Positions 46,778-57,161 are shown, counted from the first letter of the stretch. The stretch is 64,000 nucleotides of DNA from Stictocephala bisonia (GCA_035578905.1 JAQJVL010002595.1:1-64000), one strand, 5' to 3'. Numbers and translations are program-made. The notes: a model not told the origin generated them from the letters alone.

Positions 46778-46835
46778 CCAGGGGGCTTGCCCCCTGGCGA
46801 GGCCCGCAGGGCCGAGTTTTTTTTTTTTTTTTTTT
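46778..46835 (+). other. GC-rich double hairpin followed by T19
   Basis: CCAGGGGGCTTGCCCCCTGG (8-bp stem, 4-nt loop) is followed four bases later by GGCCCGCAGGGCC (5-bp stem, 3-nt loop). After GAG comes a run of 19 T. It is inside the piggyBac-like element and sharply different in base composition from everything around it. Confidence 0.8.
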
Positions 46836-47215
46836 AGGTAAACTGTATTTCAAAATATATGTTATCGTAACTTTGTATGTACAAAAATAGATCTACTTTC
46901 ATAAAATAAATGGTTTGTTCATATAAAAAAATATTTAAAATAAAAAAAATTAGTCTACTTTTGAAATTTTAAAACTAAATTTGTTATTATAAATTTATTA
47001 ATAATACCAAACAAACAAATATTTACCATAGAAAGTTTAGGTATACATTTTATTACAGCAAATTCTATGAGAAAAACAATAAAGCAAGTTTCATTACTCT
47101 ATCAATAACATAAAAAAAGTTATATCAGTTCTACTAAACTCTTACAATTTCACACATTTTAATTGCTGCCCACTAGAGCAACATAGCAAAAATAACTACT
47201 ACCTCAATGGGTTAA

Positions 47216-47955
47216 TCAATAATGAGCTGATTGATGACCCGTCCAAAATAGCACAACATTTCAATTCTTATTTTGTCTCAGTGGCTGATAAAGCTTTCAT
47301 GGCTGATGACCAAATACAACAACAAAGACCACAATTAAATAACCAAGAACCTGACTATATTCCTGACCTGATTCTTTCACCAGCAACTATCTTTGAAGTA
47401 AAAACCACCATATCTTCTCTTAAATCCAAGCACTCATCTGGAATTGATGAAATATCCTCCATACTTTTAAAACACTGCAAGGAAGAAATCGCACCCCCTC
47501 TCACATTCATTATTAATCAATCCCTCACCCAAGGGATCTTTCCTAAAGCCCTAAAATTAACTAAAGTCTTTCCTAAACTTAAAAAGAATCCATGCACCTC
47601 ATTAGATAACTATCGCCCAATATCACTTCTCTCAACAACATCTAAAGTAATTGAAAAAATCATTCTCTTCAGACTATTGAACCATCTGTCGGCTAATAAT
47701 ATCCTGACAACCCGACAGCATAGTTTCCTCAAGGGTAGATCAACTACCACCGCCCTAATAAATTTCACTGAACGTGTGCTGGATGGAATAGAGGAAGGAT
47801 GTGCTGTGAGTGCTTTCTTCCTGGACTTCAGCAAGGCATTTGATTGCCTGGAGTACAACGCTCTGCTGAAGAAAATGGAGAACATAGGAATCAGAGGGAC
47901 TGCTGGAAAGTGGATGTCAAGCTATCTAAAAGACAGATCACAATTAGTGAGTTAG
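47216..47955 (+). pseudogene. LINE reverse transcriptase, N-terminal half
   Basis: Continues the frame cut at 45738. Motifs: DLILSPATIFEVKTTISSLKS, SSGIDEIS, LTKVFPKLKKN, DNYRPISLLST, LTTRQHSFLKGRSTTTAL and the catalytic AFFLDFSKAFDCL. The frame ends at 47955 because of a frameshift. The RT resumes in another frame at about 47950. Confidence 0.85.
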
Positions 47956-48914
47956 CCTACACAGTAAGAAATATCACATTCAAAACCAGATCACCACCGC
48001 TTTCAATAAATCCGCAAGGATCAGTCCTAGGACCTGTACTCTTCATTCTACAAACAAATGATCTCCCAAAACATTTGCAAGAGTACTGTGAGGTTTTTAT
48101 GTACGCTGACGACACATCCTTAGTAGTGGCAAAAAAACAAATAGCAGATCTTGAAATATCCTCCTTTATATCACTTGACATGGCAAAGCAATTCTGTCAT
48201 GAAAACAGTCTTATTTTAAATAACCAAAAAACCCAACAGCTGAATTTGGGAAGAAACAACAATGAAGTACAAGGCCTGCCTGACCTAGAGCTGAAAAAAG
48301 AAGCTAAATACCTAGGAATGATCATTGACAACAAACTAACTTGGACACCACATGTTGACCAACTGTGTAAAAAACTCAGCAGCAGTCTGTACGCTCTAAA
48401 AAGAATTAAAAATATTGGTAACCTGGATGCAGCAAAAGCAGCTTATTTTTCACTTTTTGACTCGCACCTCAGGTATGGACTAGTGATCTGGGGTAGCTCT
48501 TCAATTGGAAATCTTAAACGTGTGCTAATACTCCAAAAAAAAGCAGTGAGAACTCTAGCTGGTCTGGACCCAATGGCTACATGCCGCCAAGCCTTTCAAG
48601 AGCTTAAAATATTGACTGTAGTATCTCTGTATGTGTCTGAGGTGATCTGCTACACTGTCTCACAAAACATTACAAAGCTTGGACAGATACACTCATACAA
48701 CACACGCAACGCCACTAACTATGCCATACCATCCCATCACCTCTATCTGACTGAGAAGAAGCCAAGCTATGCAGGATCAAAACTCTTCAACATCCTTCCT
48801 GACACCTTGAAGAGAACAAGTGGACAAAAGTGCTTCAAAATGAGACTAAAAGAATGGCTCCTTCAACGAACGTTCTACTCTCTTGAAGAGTTTACTAACT
48901 GGAGGAATAACTGA
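47956..48914 (+). pseudogene. LINE reverse transcriptase, C-terminal half
   Basis: Contains QGSVLGPVLFILQTNDLP, MYADDTSLVV (catalytic pair), KYLGMIIDNKLTW, thumb words LRYGLVIWG and ILQKKAVRTLAG, then the basic C-terminus MRLKEWLLQRTFYSLEEF with a natural-looking stop at 48912-48914. No RNase H follows. Only the frameshift near 47950 and the earlier breaks disrupt it. Confidence 0.85.
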
Positions 48915-49229
48915 CTCATATAACATTGATATCTCTATGAGAAATATTATAAAGTAAATGATATTCTTATATTATTTTTAATCTTGACGCTAACTCTGTT
49001 ACTCTATGTACATGAATAAAGAACTTGTCTATTGTCTAATGTACTGATGTTATTAGCAATATTGACTGTTATCAGCAATATTCGAAAACACAGTTGAAGA
49101 CATAATTTATTTCACTATTCCAACTGTCTATGCAATAATATATGTTATTTGTTATCAAATATCTATCCCAAAATAATTGCAAACTAACTGAAGTAAATGG
49201 ACCATTTTATGAGAACGTTCTACTGATTC

Positions 49230-50057
49230 GTGGTACACTGGGACTTTGGAAAATTCGTGGAAATTGAGACTAAAGCCTCAGTTGAGTTAGCACACATTAA
49301 ACAATTTTTGAATAACAGTAACTTATTGCTTAATACTGAGAAAACAAACTTTATCTCATTTCAGACTATACAAAACAGAAACCCACTAAATCCTCACATA
49401 TTAATAGATGATTATACTATTGATCAATTAACGGATACTAAATTTTTAGGCTTGGTGATTGATAAAAATTTGTTTTGGAATGATCATGTGAAATTTGTTG
49501 TAAAAAAGCTATCATCTGGCCTTTACGCACTGAGAAGAATGAAAAATTACTGCAATCTAAAAACACTGAGGACAATTTATTTTTCATTGTTTCAATCCCA
49601 CATTTCTTACGGCATAAGTATATATGGTGGGACGTCAAAAAAGAACTTAGACGAAATTTTAGTAATGCAAAAGAAAGCTATAAGGATCATGCTTGGTCTT
49701 TATTTTAATGATTCAGTAAAAAACTGTTTTAAAGAATTAGGAATATTGACAGTATACGATTTGTACATTCTGGAAACCCTGAAATATTGTAAACAAAACA
49801 ATATTCTTACAGAAAATACGAAAAATCACAAATATAACACTAGAAAGCATACAACCAATGAAAGACATAATTTGGAATTTTACAAGAAAAAAACCTCATA
49901 CTCAGGATTACAATTTTTTCGGTTTATTCCTTTAAATATCGCTAGGGAGAATAGTAATGATAAGTTCATATCAAAACTAAAATCACATTTGCTACAAATA
50001 TCTTGCTACTCAACTGAGGAATTTTTTGAATTTAAAGATGTTTATGACAAGAAATAG
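49230..50057 (+). pseudogene. Second CR1-like LINE, RT C-terminal part
   Basis: Open for about 275 codons starting just after the catalytic block: LLLNTEKTNFISFQT, KFLGLVIDKNLFWNDHV, LSSGLYALRRMKN, ISYGISIYGG, MQKKAIRIMLG, KYNTRKHT. It is a related but clearly different family from the LINE ending at 49039 (shared SSLYALKR/SGLYALRR plan). The element is 5' truncated near 49240, so the catalytic YADD is absent. Confidence 0.85.
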
Positions 50058-50312
50058 TTTTATGTATGTATGATGTATGTATATATGTGTATATATATGT
50101 ATATATGTTATATGTATGTTTATTAATTAGAACCACCATGTCAACTGTGTATTGCTAGCTGACTTTAAGAAGTAATCACTTTAAAGTTTGAGTTTGACTT
50201 GAAGTAGACTAATGAGTTTTATTGTACTTTTTTGTTCTAATACTTGACACAATTCATTACAATAATTGTAATTGTAAACAATGAATAAAGAATGTTTGAC
50301 TTTGACTGCACG
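50058..50312 (+). repeat. LINE 3' UTR with TATG repeats and TTTGAC tail
   Basis: Has a TATG/TATA-rich tract (50060-50122), then AATAAAGAATGTTTGACTTTGAC: a poly(A) signal followed by two TTTGAC units. This is the 3' end of the LINE fragment starting at 49230. Confidence 0.65.
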
Positions 50313-51029
50313 CACGTAAATTATGATAACCCATACGCATTGCTTGATGGACTTTTATAATGTTCATATCAGTATGAGTTATCTCCCGGTCGAACTCTTT
50401 ATTCGTTATCGCGATATAATCAGGTTTGTGACCGATGGTGCTAATCCCTGTCTACTCGGAATGAAAACAAACTCGAGTAATAATCATTTTACAACTATTA
50501 TATTGTAAAATATTCCATTTAAAACATCAAAGTGTCTAAAGGACACTAAAAAAATACCTAAAAAAGTCTAAAAGAATAATCAATAAAATGTTATAGATTA
50601 AAAAGGATTTTTTTCTTAATAATACACTATTTTGGAGCTTCAGAATGATACTGAGACATCGATATTGCTTATGGATCGTGGCGCTATCGATGCATCGTGT
50701 TACTTTTGACGAATCTATTTTGATGCATCGCACACCTCTATGTAGTACTATCTTTTTTGTTAAATTTTGTCATATCTTGTCATAAATTTTGTCATATATA
50801 GTATTTGTTTATCAAGCTTATCTGTCTTGATGAGTTTTGAAACTAACCTTTTCTAATTAACACATAGACTATAGTAATGATATAGAATATTTATAAATAA
50901 GTATATTTTAGCTGTCATGATAAGAAATAAAAGCAGCAAGAGCTATTACAGTAAAATCAAAGTAAATAAACTGGATTTGTTTGCCCAGTTGACACGTTGC
51001 ATGAGAGCAGGGTGCTTGACATTTTTATA
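50313..51029. other. EXOC1 intron 8, no coding feature
   Basis: Apart from the hAT-like end at 50640-50740 (described under 41989-50740) nothing was recognised. Confidence 0.4.
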
Positions 51030-51300
51030 GCTTGCTCACCGTACCTGCCTATCGTTATGCAGTGTTACTAAGCTCCACAATTCTATGGGATAGCAAAAAT
51101 CTATCATAGTCAAATTGAAGTCTCTAGTAAGTGTGTAGTATAATAAAATACCTTTAACACATATCTTCATATTTTTTGTACGATGTACATTTCGACTTCT
51201 GTGAAGCCATCTTCAGGTACATGTGTGCAAGGTTACACAAAATTATAACAAATTTTATAAAACAAATATGAATAAATAATTATAAAAAACTCTTCACTAA
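51030..51300 (-). repeat. Penelope-like terminal repeat fragment
   Basis: On the - strand: CCTGAAGATGGCTTCACAGAAGTCGAAATGTACAT-type words (51215-51182), then an AT-rich stretch to about 51030. 'Ctgaagatggc…agtcgaaa(c/t)gt' is the typical Penelope-like terminal-repeat wording. No coding part is left. Confidence 0.55.
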
Positions 51301-51867
51301 AGACAAGTAAATGGCTTTTGGAATAGTATATAAAGTTTTTAATTACATTTTTACAAGATACCCTTGTGTTAGCAGGTATCCATATGGTCATCAAGTAATA
51401 ATTGACATAGTTCCTTTGTATTTAACTTTGACTTGTTATGAAAGAGTGAGTCTGATTGTAACAAGAATACTTACAGAATTTCATTCTGATCATGCATCAA
51501 GTCGAGACAAGCCTAAGGAAGAACGTGAGTGAAATACTTGACTTTGGACGGAGGTTATTAGATGAGTAGGTGTAATGTACAGAAGTGGTGCTGATATTTA
51601 ATCGTACTTGTTCATGAAGTAAAGATTAAAATCCCTTTTGGATTAGCAAACAATATTTTATCTATTACTTTAATTAAATTTACTTACTTAACTTTCAAAT
51701 AATGGGTGAGTGAAGTAAAATAAAACATTTGACCATTTATTTATGTATTTTGACTTTAAAATTAATATTTACAAGGGATATTAATGGCCTGTTATTTGAA
51801 GTTTATATAATATTTAAAATTATTAGTTTGTCCTTGCAAACCAACTGATCACTTTCTATGTGAACAG
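51301..51867. other. End of EXOC1 intron 8
   Basis: AT-rich with nothing recognised, ending in the acceptor TGTGAACAG. Confidence 0.5.
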
Positions 51868-52096
51868 GGGAATGATGCTGGGGAGCAGACAGCAACTCAC
51901 TTGACTCTGCCGAGACATACCGCCCTACACAAGGAGTTGATGGCATACACTGAGTTGATGCATTGGTGCAAGGTGATGGATCGTAAGGCATACACTGCAC
52001 TCACTAAGGTTTACACCAACTGTCTGGGCAAGATCTATGAACGGGACATCAGGCAATTTCTGGAAGATGCTAAACAACAGATCTCTGGATTGAATG
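51868..52096 (+). CDS. EXOC1: EXOC1 coding exon 9
   Basis: Residues 364-440, acceptor GTGAACAG, donor AATG/GTATAT, leaving phase 1. HLTLPRHTALHKELMAYTELMHW, then YTALTKVYTNCLGKIYERDI.QFLEDAK follow the family core ([23 protein letters not shown]…YEREIKDFFEVAK). It belongs to the Sec3 core helical domain. Confidence 0.97.
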
Positions 52097-52685
52097 GTAT
52101 ATGATTTCAATAACATATTTTATGTGTCTAATATTACCAGAGTTGTGTGAGTGTTCTAAGTTCAAGCTAAAACTTGAGATTGAATAATTTTTGGCCATTC
52201 AAAGCTTGAGCTTAAAAAATACTTTCATCGTAAATGAATACTTACTAGTGCATCATAGGAATACCTGAATAATAAGTGAAGTGTGTTCAGATATTTAAAC
52301 TATGACTGCTTCAGGTATCGGTATTCATCTGTTCTACATGTGCTTAGTGGTTTAATGGACCCATACACATGTAGAGGTATTGGCCCACACCAACACCACC
52401 GTATTTGTATGATTGGGTTAGCAAACGTGCAGGCAGCTGACAATATGGCGCTTAACCTGTCGCATGGACATTTTCCCTTCTACACAAGTGGTAAATGCAG
52501 GTGGATTGCTATATTCTTGGCAAATCCTGTGTTGTGTTGAAATATTTTTTAAGATAACTCAAGGCTTCAATCACACATTGTCAAGAGTGATTGAAAACGT
52601 AACTAGAATTGTGAAACAAGTGAATGCGATATATTACAATAATAACATCGATTATTTGTACTGCTTTAGTTTTTAGTTTTCAACT
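52097..52685. other. EXOC1 intron 9, left part
   Basis: AT-rich, no recognised repeat or exon up to the LINE target duplication at 52686. Confidence 0.5.
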
Positions 52686-52696
52686 TACCATTTTAA

Positions 52697-53326
52697 TTTG
52701 AGGTTCTTCTCAACCTGCCGCCCCTTGATCTCTTCATTATTGGGGAGGCTCGGGCGGCGGCTTATAGGCTTCAGCTAACTGGCCACTGGAGGGGGTCCTG
52801 CACAGGTCACTCCTCAGTGGCCAATCTAGTAAACGACGAGATACTCTCAATGAAGTCTGACTTTGTTGGGACTAAGCTCCTTTTCACTAGACCCTATACT
52901 GTGGACCTCAGGTCGAGGGAGTACTGGGACGGTGTTAGTAGCCCGGTTTCTTCTCACGACCGAATTGTATGGTTCACAGACGGGTCTAGAATGGGCAACA
53001 GAGCTGGATTTGGCGTTTATACTGGCGACTCTAGGACCAACGCTAGCGTGAGCCTGGGAGCGTATGGCACCGTCTTCCAAGCTGAAGTCACCGCAATCCT
53101 TCATTGTGCCGCCCAGGCGGTCGAGAGAGGGGTTTGTGGGAAATATATCCACATCCTCTCAGACAGTCAGGCGGCCTTAGGCTCTGGACTCCTGGAAGGT
53201 CTCGTCTGGTCTAGTCTGGGAATGTGTGGAGACCCTCAGCATCCTGGGATCAAGAAATCAGGTCTCGCTGGAATGGATCCCAGGACATAGGGGACTAGAA
53301 GGCAACGAGCAGGCCGATGCCTTGGC
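52697..53326 (+). pseudogene. LINE ORF2 RNase H domain
   Basis: RNase H motifs in order: IVWFTDGSRMGNRAGFGVY (first Asp), FQAEVTAILHCA (Glu), IHILSDSQAAL (Asp), then, after a frameshift near 53200, LEWIPGHRGLEGNEQADALA (His and last Asp). It degrades RNA in the RNA-DNA hybrid during LINE copying. It is cut at the TA of 53327-53328 by the transposon. The frame resumes at 56083 in phase as Arg-Glu-Gly. Confidence 0.88.
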
Positions 53327-53675
53327 TATACTCAATTCCACGTTCACCGTGCAGTACAGATTTTACGGGAAATGGTCAACTACTACCTGTAATGTAAATA
53401 TAAAGTTTTTTGTTATGTGGGTTGCGTCAACTGTCCTCGCGACCCGCGTGAAGGCGCCAAAGTAGATATTACTACTTTCTGCTTTCTGTAGGCTACGTAA
53501 CAATAAAGATGGTCATATGATGTGTGTTTCAGTTATCTGTGATGCTTTTTATCACTATGGATTGGTATTTAAAAAAAAAAAAACAGCCTATGATAAAAGT
53601 GTAATAGGAAATTTTAAAAACGTGATTAAAATTCATCTAAGTGCTGTAGGTTTACTTTAATATGAAACAATATAC

Positions 53676-53735
53676 GAGTTACAGCATAGACTAACTAAAC
53701 AATATTGATTAGTTAGTCTATAGCTACAGTAACTC
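53676..53735. repeat. Hairpin inside the D,D82E element
   Basis: GAGTTAC…GC.ATAGACTAACTAA pairs with TTAGTTAGTCTAT…GTAACTC across a short AT loop. It lies upstream of the transposase gene, between the left TIR and the start codon. Confidence 0.7.
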
Positions 53736-54257
53736 AAAAATCTAATTAACACGCAAAATACCGAAAAAGTACAATAATATGATTGCATAAGGGTCCTGTA
53801 GGTGTCTTTTAATATATGAACGGATTGTCTTGAATAGATTATAGATTTATTACGTGGAAAAATTGGTACAAATAAAATTGATCCGTCGCTTTTCTCGCAG
53901 TTATAAGGTTCTGAACGTGGGAAGGAAAGGAAACAATCTGTCCTGTGTTGTCTACTATCGGGGACGTCAACAGTCCTCTATTATAAATAGAATGCCTCGA
54001 CAGGGCAACAACAATAACAAATGGTTACTGATAAGACGGGCTTGTAAACGTTAGTCCAACTGCCAAACAATTGATCAGTTTGGTGGAGGTAACTTGCCTT
54101 TGTGGACGTGCGTTGTATACGTGACTATAGTGAATATAGTGATTTATTAAGTTTTATTTATTTATCACACATAATTGCGTAGTGTAACATTTGTTTATAG
54201 TTTTTATTCTTTACACTAAGATTTGATACGTTTATTACGACATATTGATTTTGTGTT

Positions 54258-55652
54258 ATGGCGTCGAGATCTGCAGGAAAACCTATTAAAAGTGGCGACC
54301 GTACAACAGTGTTGAATGTTTTTAAATACTTCAAAAAATCATTTCCTGAAGAAAATGTGACATTTTGGGTTAAAAAAACTAGTGAAGCAACTTTAACCAG
54401 TGTGCGCTCGGTTTACAAATTTCGGAAAGAGGAGAGCACTGGGAATATCGTAACGCCAAGAAAAACACCGCGTAAAATAGAATACAAAACTAGTAGGAAA
54501 CTTAAATATGATGGGTTTGTTGTTGGAACTATTCGGAAGATTATACATTCCTTTTTCGCTACTAATACACCTCCAACACTTTCTGCAGTTTTAGAAAAAG
54601 TAAACGAAGATCCAGATCTTCCCGAGTTTAAAAGAACAACGCTGTGGAGGCTGGTTAGGGAAAATGGATTTTGCTTTGAAAAGCGCAGAAGACAGTCTTT
54701 ATTGTTAGAAAGAGACGATTTAATTGTTTGGCGCCATTCATACTTAAGATCAATGAGGCAGTTTAGGAAACAAAAGAGAAATATTGTGTTTATGGACGAA
54801 ACATGGGTAAATGTTGGGCAAGCAACCTCAAAAATATGGAGAGATACAACTATTAAAACACCGAAGGATGCTTTCTTAGCTGGACTGACGACGGGGTTAA
54901 AAGACCCAACTCAACGAGGGCCCCGTTTTGTTATTGTGCATGCAGGAGGAGAAAGTGGCTTTGTTGAAGGAGCGCAGCTTATATTTTTAGCAAAAAAAGG
55001 AGCAGCCGATTTCCACGCTGAAATGGATGGAGAAACATATGAAAAATGGTTTGAAGAACAATTAGTCCCTAATGTTCCTCCCGGTACTGTTGTTGTTATT
55101 GACAACGCATCGTACCATAGCCGTAAAGTGGAAAAAATACCAAATACAAAAACTAAAAAAGAAGACATAAAGAATTGGTTAATAGCTAAACAAGTAGCTT
55201 TTCCACCGGATATCTTGAAGAAAGAACTGCTCGCTGAGGTGCAAAAAATTAAGCATCTTTTTAATCTTAACGTTGTCGACGAGATAGCTAAGACCCATAA
55301 ACTCGAAGTTCTGAGACTCCCTCCTTATCATTGCGAGTTAAATCCTATAGAATTAGTGTGGAGCCAAGTTAAAAGGCATGTGGCTGTTAATAACAAAACG
55401 TATAATGTCAAGCTAATGGAGCCATTAATTGAAAACGCCTTTAAGGCCGTCACAAAAGAGCAATGGAACAACTACTGCAATCACGTGGACAAAATTGAAA
55501 AAGAAATGTGGAAGATTGATAATTTGCAGGATGACGTGGAACCTTTAATTATTCAACTCTCGGGGTCTTCGACAAACTTGTCCAGTGAGGGAGAAGATAG
55601 CTCAACTACGTCACACGTCAGCGTTGAATCTGGAGTTGCTTTGCTACAGTAA
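54258..55652 (+). CDS. D,D82E transposase (Sailor-like), uninterrupted
   Basis: 464 codons. Residues 1-140 form an HTH-type DNA-binding region (…DRTTVLNVFKYFKKSFPEE…TLTSVRSVYKFRKE…TLWRLVRENGF) with a basic patch at 68-85. The DDE core has D180 (VFMDETWVN), D282 (VVVIDNASYHS) and E365 (LPPYHCELNPIELVW). The gap between the last two is 82 residues, much longer than in Tc1 or mariner (about 34). It holds a helical insert (KTKKEDIKNWLIAKQVAFP). The Ser-rich acidic tail may be disordered. Start at 54258 is the first Met. All catalytic residues are intact, so it may be active. Confidence 0.93.
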   Translation: MASRSAGKPIKSGDRTTVLNVFKYFKKSFPEENVTFWVKKTSEATLTSVRSVYKFRKEESTGNIVTPRKTPRKIEYKTSRKLKYDGFVVGTIRKIIHSFFATNTPPTLSAVLEKVNEDPDLPEFKRTTLWRLVRENGFCFEKRRRQSLLLERDDLIVWRHSYLRSMRQFRKQKRNIVFMDETWVNVGQATSKIWRDTTIKTPKDAFLAGLTTGLKDPTQRGPRFVIVHAGGESGFVEGAQLIFLAKKGAADFHAEMDGETYEKWFEEQLVPNVPPGTVVVIDNASYHSRKVEKIPNTKTKKEDIKNWLIAKQVAFPPDILKKELLAEVQKIKHLFNLNVVDEIAKTHKLEVLRLPPYHCELNPIELVWSQVKRHVAVNNKTYNVKLMEPLIENAFKAVTKEQWNNYCNHVDKIEKEMWKIDNLQDDVEPLIIQLSGSSTNLSSEGEDSSTTSHVSVESGVALLQ

Positions 55653-56084
55653 ATCAAGGAAGGCAATCAACGTGAGTAAAGTTATAAAAATAAAATAGGA
55701 ATATCATGACATCATAATTGTAGCCTATGGCCTATATGAATAAATATATTTGGTGTTTAATATACATATTTTTACTTATCTATAACTTGCGTTAATTATC
55801 ATTCCAAATTTATTACTTTCACATGACTGAATCTTATTTAACTTACATTGTTTAAGTGTTAAAGAATTGCTCTCTGAACTCTTTTTATCTATGAATAAAA
55901 GTAAGTTTAAGACAAAACTAAATAAAATATAGGCCCAACCGAAGTAAAATAATTAATTCGGTGTATAAAGGAGCGTTGCGCGAGAGTTGATGTTTTTTGG
56001 ACGGCTAGTAACGACGAGACTGCCGTTTGGATAACATGGCGTATGGGCGCTCCGTACTGCACGGTGAACGTAGAATTGAGTATA

Positions 56085-56554
56085 GGGAGGGGGCTCTCAA
56101 GCCCTTCATTGGTCCTGAGCCGGCCTGCGGCGTTTCGATTGCAGCTGCCAAAGCAGCAATTAAAAACTGGGTCAGCGCCAGACATCTGGAAAGATGGCGG
56201 CGGTTCCCAGGGCAAAGACTCGGCAAGGTTCTTGTCAAGAATCCCTCCCAGAAGTTGACAAAGTCACTTCTTGGATTAAGCAAATCGCACGTTAGGCTGG
56301 TGGTGGGACTCATCACCGGCCACGGCAAATTCCGGAGGCATTTAAGAACGGTGGGACTCTTTGCGGAGGATCCCATCTGTCGCTTCTGTGGGGAGGACGA
56401 AGAGTCGGCAGAACACATTGTCCTGGAGTGTGAGGCTCTTGGTGCCAGAAGAAGAGCACTTTTTGAAGGCTCACCTCTGGGACAGTTGGAAATTACCAAT
56501 CTAGTGAAGAAGCTCCTTGACTTGGTCAAGGGCAGCCAGCTTTACGACGATTAG
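56085..56554 (+). pseudogene. LINE ORF2 C-terminus with CCHC-like motif
   Basis: Resumes after the transposon: GALKPFIGPEPACGVS, then the domain following RNase H, with LTKSLLGLSKSHVRLVVGLITGHG and CRFCGEDEESAEHIVLEC (C-x2-C…H…C). The stop at 56552-56554 is probably native. Continuous and little decayed. Upstream truncation makes the copy non-functional. Confidence 0.88.
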
Positions 56555-56651
56555 GCACCGGGATTGGCACAAAAAGCCTCAGGCTTCGTTGCAGGGGTTG
56601 GCTGGACCAACTATATATCCCCTTTTAAACTAAACTAAACTACCATTTTAA

Positions 56652-57161
56652 CATTTTGGTAGTACTCAGTATCTAAAATAATCTATAATGTAACAACTTG
56701 CCTAAGAATAATTTCAATTTTGATCTGAATAAACTATTTAAATTTCAGTTGGAATTAATGTGCATTGTCCATCTTTAATACATTGTCGTTTTCAGTTTTT
56801 TTGCTGTCCAGGACCCTTCCTTATCGCGAATCATCAGTTGCATCTGTTATTTGTATTCCTTACTTCTTACAACGATCCAATACTACCTATTAGTGTGTAA
56901 TAACATTTTGGCTAAATGAATACAAATATTACATGCATTATAAAGCTAATAATACTAAAGAAATGGTAATATTTAATATAAGTAGTTGATTCTATATTTA
57001 ATTAAATATAAGTTTCATAAAAATGTAATATAAAGCAATTTTGTCAAAATTAAATTTCTGAAATTTTATTTTGAGAAACAATTTTCAATATTTTGAATAA
57101 ATTTTAAAAAAAGACTACATCACCTCATGACATATTGTTAAAAATAATAAACAATCATGAC
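56652..57161. other. EXOC1 intron 9, nothing recognised
   Basis: AT-rich sequence between the LINE and a short minisatellite. No feature supported. Confidence 0.5.

Larger units (their letters stand above)
45739..47211 (+). mobile_element. piggyBac-like element, internally deleted
   Basis: 1473 bp flanked by TTAA (45735-45738 and 47212-47215). The ends CCCATTAAGGTAG and, from the right, CCCATTGAGGTAG form 13-bp inverted repeats with one mismatch, of the CCYWTTRAGG type usual for piggyBac. Near the left end there is a subterminal palindrome-like gacgtgcc..gcacgt. It retains only the transposase N-terminus. It is inserted in the LINE ORF2 linker. Confidence 0.9.
43870..49039 (+). mobile_element. 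CR1-like LINE, near full length, split by piggyBac
   Basis: Contains ORF1-like remnants (43880-44486), an endonuclease (44593-45504), RT (47216-48914) and a 3' UTR ending AATAAAGAACTTGTCTATTGTCTA. The tail is two TTGTCTA units rather than poly(A). Lack of an RNase H domain and the short-repeat tail favour the CR1/Jockey group. It is interrupted at 45739-47211. The left limit is approximate. Confidence 0.75.
41989..50740. mobile_element. Possible old hAT-like element holding LINEs
   Basis: The left end TATAGGTGTGCGATGCA at 41989 and, read inward from 50740, TAGAGGTGTGCGATGCA are matching hAT-style termini, both followed by CGATGCA-type subterminal words. The outer 8-bp flanks are only partly alike (gtgtagct / atgtagta). 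The interval is 8.75 kb, mostly two later LINE insertions. Two separate non-autonomous copies in opposite orientation would look the same. Confidence 0.35.
53329..56082 (+). mobile_element. Tc1/mariner-type element with D,D82E transposase
   Basis: 2754 bp flanked by TA (53327-53328 and 56083-56084). The terminal inverted repeats of 29 bp have one mismatch (TACTCAATTC, then C or T, then ACGTTCACCGTGCAGTAC). One uninterrupted transposase gene is present. It interrupts LINE coding sequence that rejoins in phase when the element and one TA are removed. The catalytic spacing fits the group described as Sailor (DD82E), as I recall it. Confidence 0.92.
52697..56640 (+). mobile_element. I-group LINE fragment split by a D,D82E element
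   Basis: Flanked by an 11-bp duplication TACCATTTTAA (52686-52696 and 56641-56651). The 3' tail is TAAACTAAAC…, a short tandem repeat. After removing 53329-56082 and one TA, about 1.19 kb of LINE remains, 5' truncated, encoding RNase H and the C-terminal zinc-knuckle-like region. RNase H in ORF2 places it in the I/R1/Loa/Jockey-type group rather than CR1. Confidence 0.9.
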
